From Acidobacteriota bacterium (GTDB taxonomy: Bacteria > Acidobacteriota > Terriglobia > Bryobacterales > Bryobacteraceae), in NCBI GenBank assembly GCA_025352795.1, contig JANXSF010000021.1:124001-188000 (forward strand): DNA of 64,000 nucleotides, given 5' to 3'. The notes beneath the pieces are model-generated. The model ran no database searches. It saw only the letters and a program-made list of their open reading frames with translations, and had not been told where the DNA came from. Below are positions 63,414-64,000 of this stretch, piece by piece (position 1 is the first letter of the stretch; every line of letters starts with the position of its first letter). A program made the translations under genes and the position numbers.

Positions 63414-64000
63414 ATGTTCGCTGCCTTTATCACCATCGTCTATCGAGCGCCGCTGATCATCGTCGCTACTATGTTGATGGGCTCGTGCAGCCTCGCCGTG
63501 ATGCCGTTCGATAAGGGTGGACGGATGCAGCTGTGGTGCGCTCGCGTCTGGGCCAGAATGCTGTGCCGACTTATGGGAATTCGAGTGACCGTTGAAGGAC
63601 TTGAAAAGCTGGATTTGTCGCAAAATTATATCTTCGTTTCCAATCACCTCAGCTATGCCGATACGCCCGTTTTACTAGCGAATATTTCCTCTAATTTTCG
63701 TTTTATGGCCCGTGCCGGATTATTTCGAATCCCATTCCTGGGTCATCATTTGCGAACTGCCGGGCATATACCTGTGGAAACAGAAAATCCTCGCGACGCC
63801 GTCCGCAGCATGAACGATGCAGGCAGGACTGTTCGGGAAATGGGGATTTCCCTGCTGATATTTCCCGAAGGTGGCCGTAGCAATGGTGTGTTCGGCCAAT
63901 TCAAGGGCGGGGCTGCGTTCGTCGCCATTAAAGCCGGAGTGCCCGTTGTTCCTTTAGGCCTTATTGGTACTCGCCAAATCATGCCTCGCGATAGCAAAGT
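63414..64000 (+). CDS. PlsC-type acyltransferase, copy 2 (3' end outside window)
   Basis: 195 codons are visible without a stop before the window edge. It repeats the layout of the preceding gene: a hydrophobic N-terminus, GLEKLDLSQNYIFVSNHLSY, LRTAGHIPV, LLIFPEGGRSNGVFGQFKGG, VPVVPLGLIGTRQIMP. HxxxxD is kept (SNHLSYADTP). The start ATG at 63414 lies 5 bp after the stop of copy 1. It arose by tandem duplication; the two may differ in chain-length or head-group preference. Confidence 0.93.
   Translation, partial: MFAAFITIVYRAPLIIVATMLMGSCSLAVMPFDKGGRMQLWCARVWARMLCRLMGIRVTVEGLEKLDLSQNYIFVSNHLSYADTPVLLANISSNFRFMARAGLFRIPFLGHHLRTAGHIPVETENPRDAVRSMNDAGRTVREMGISLLIFPEGGRSNGVFGQFKGGAAFVAIKAGVPVVPLGLIGTRQIMPRDSK

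Noticed and set aside
1-64000. CRISPR arrays, insertion sequences, prophage genes, rRNA genes
   Set aside because: No regularly spaced direct repeats, transposase, integrase or phage structural genes, and no rRNA-like sequence were seen.

Overview
The window looks like chromosomal DNA of a soil acidobacterium, most likely of the Bryobacter/Solibacter kind. This rests on family content, not on a database match: two Oar-like TonB-dependent receptors with a carboxypeptidase-regulatory N-terminal domain, an orphan MacB-type permease of the acidobacterial ADOP type, a DUF1592/DUF1552 pair, a CRTAC1 (VCBS/UnbV) protein, PEP-CTERM proteins, DUF885, DUF1080 and sugar-phosphate-isomerase-like secreted proteins, and a flagellar basal-body operon. 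Genes are tightly packed, many share 4-bp overlaps, and several divergent start codons lie about 20 bp apart.

Layout. 0-2 kb is AT-richer: a degenerate NarL-type regulator and, downstream on the same strand, a 149-aa membrane protein followed by two tiny genes in a stop/start-overlap chain (GTGA, ATGA), plus the start of another small membrane protein at the edge. 2-5.5 kb: RsbV/RsbW-like partner-switch pair, ribA, a LytS-type histidine kinase without LytTR partner, a UbiE-like methyltransferase. 5.5-17.7 kb: secreted TIM-barrel and amidohydrolase proteins, AI-2E transporter, DUF885 lipoprotein, glycosyltransferase, signal peptidase, lytic transglycosylase, methyltransferase, M50 protease, two MFS transporters and a pseudo-receiver/DUF3052 protein. 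17.7-26.4 kb: a broken ADOP permease, a CRTAC1 protein, and a TPR + TonB receptor operon. 26.6-32.6 kb: a selenocysteine tRNA gene (selC), the DUF1592-DUF1552 pair, an MFS transporter. 32.6-39 kb: HNH nuclease, ComF, DUF1080, two PEP-CTERM paralogues, amidohydrolase. 38.7-44.5 kb: yceD-rpmF-plsX-dsbD and an M28 peptidase. 44.6-51.1 kb: flgB-flgC-fliE-fliF-fliG-fliH-fliI-fliJ. 51.2-64 kb: tetraheme cytochrome/YkgJ pair, PEP-mutase-family protein with NIPSNAP, a frameshifted TonB receptor, sulfurtransferase, a two-domain AI-2E protein, a selenoprotein peroxiredoxin, folC and two tandem acyltransferases.

The main result is a matched selenocysteine pair in one window: selC at 26616-26709, with UCA anticodon, 8-bp acceptor stem and long variable arm, and an exported peroxiredoxin at 60820-61335. 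The peroxidatic cysteine codon of that peroxiredoxin is an in-frame TGA, followed at the right distance by a bacterial-SECIS-like hairpin. A naive gene caller splits this gene into two pieces. selA, selB and selD are not in the window and must be elsewhere if the system works.

Three other reading-frame lesions are not selenocysteine: a TAG and a missing N-terminus in the ADOP permease, and two single-base homopolymer-type indels in the second TonB receptor.
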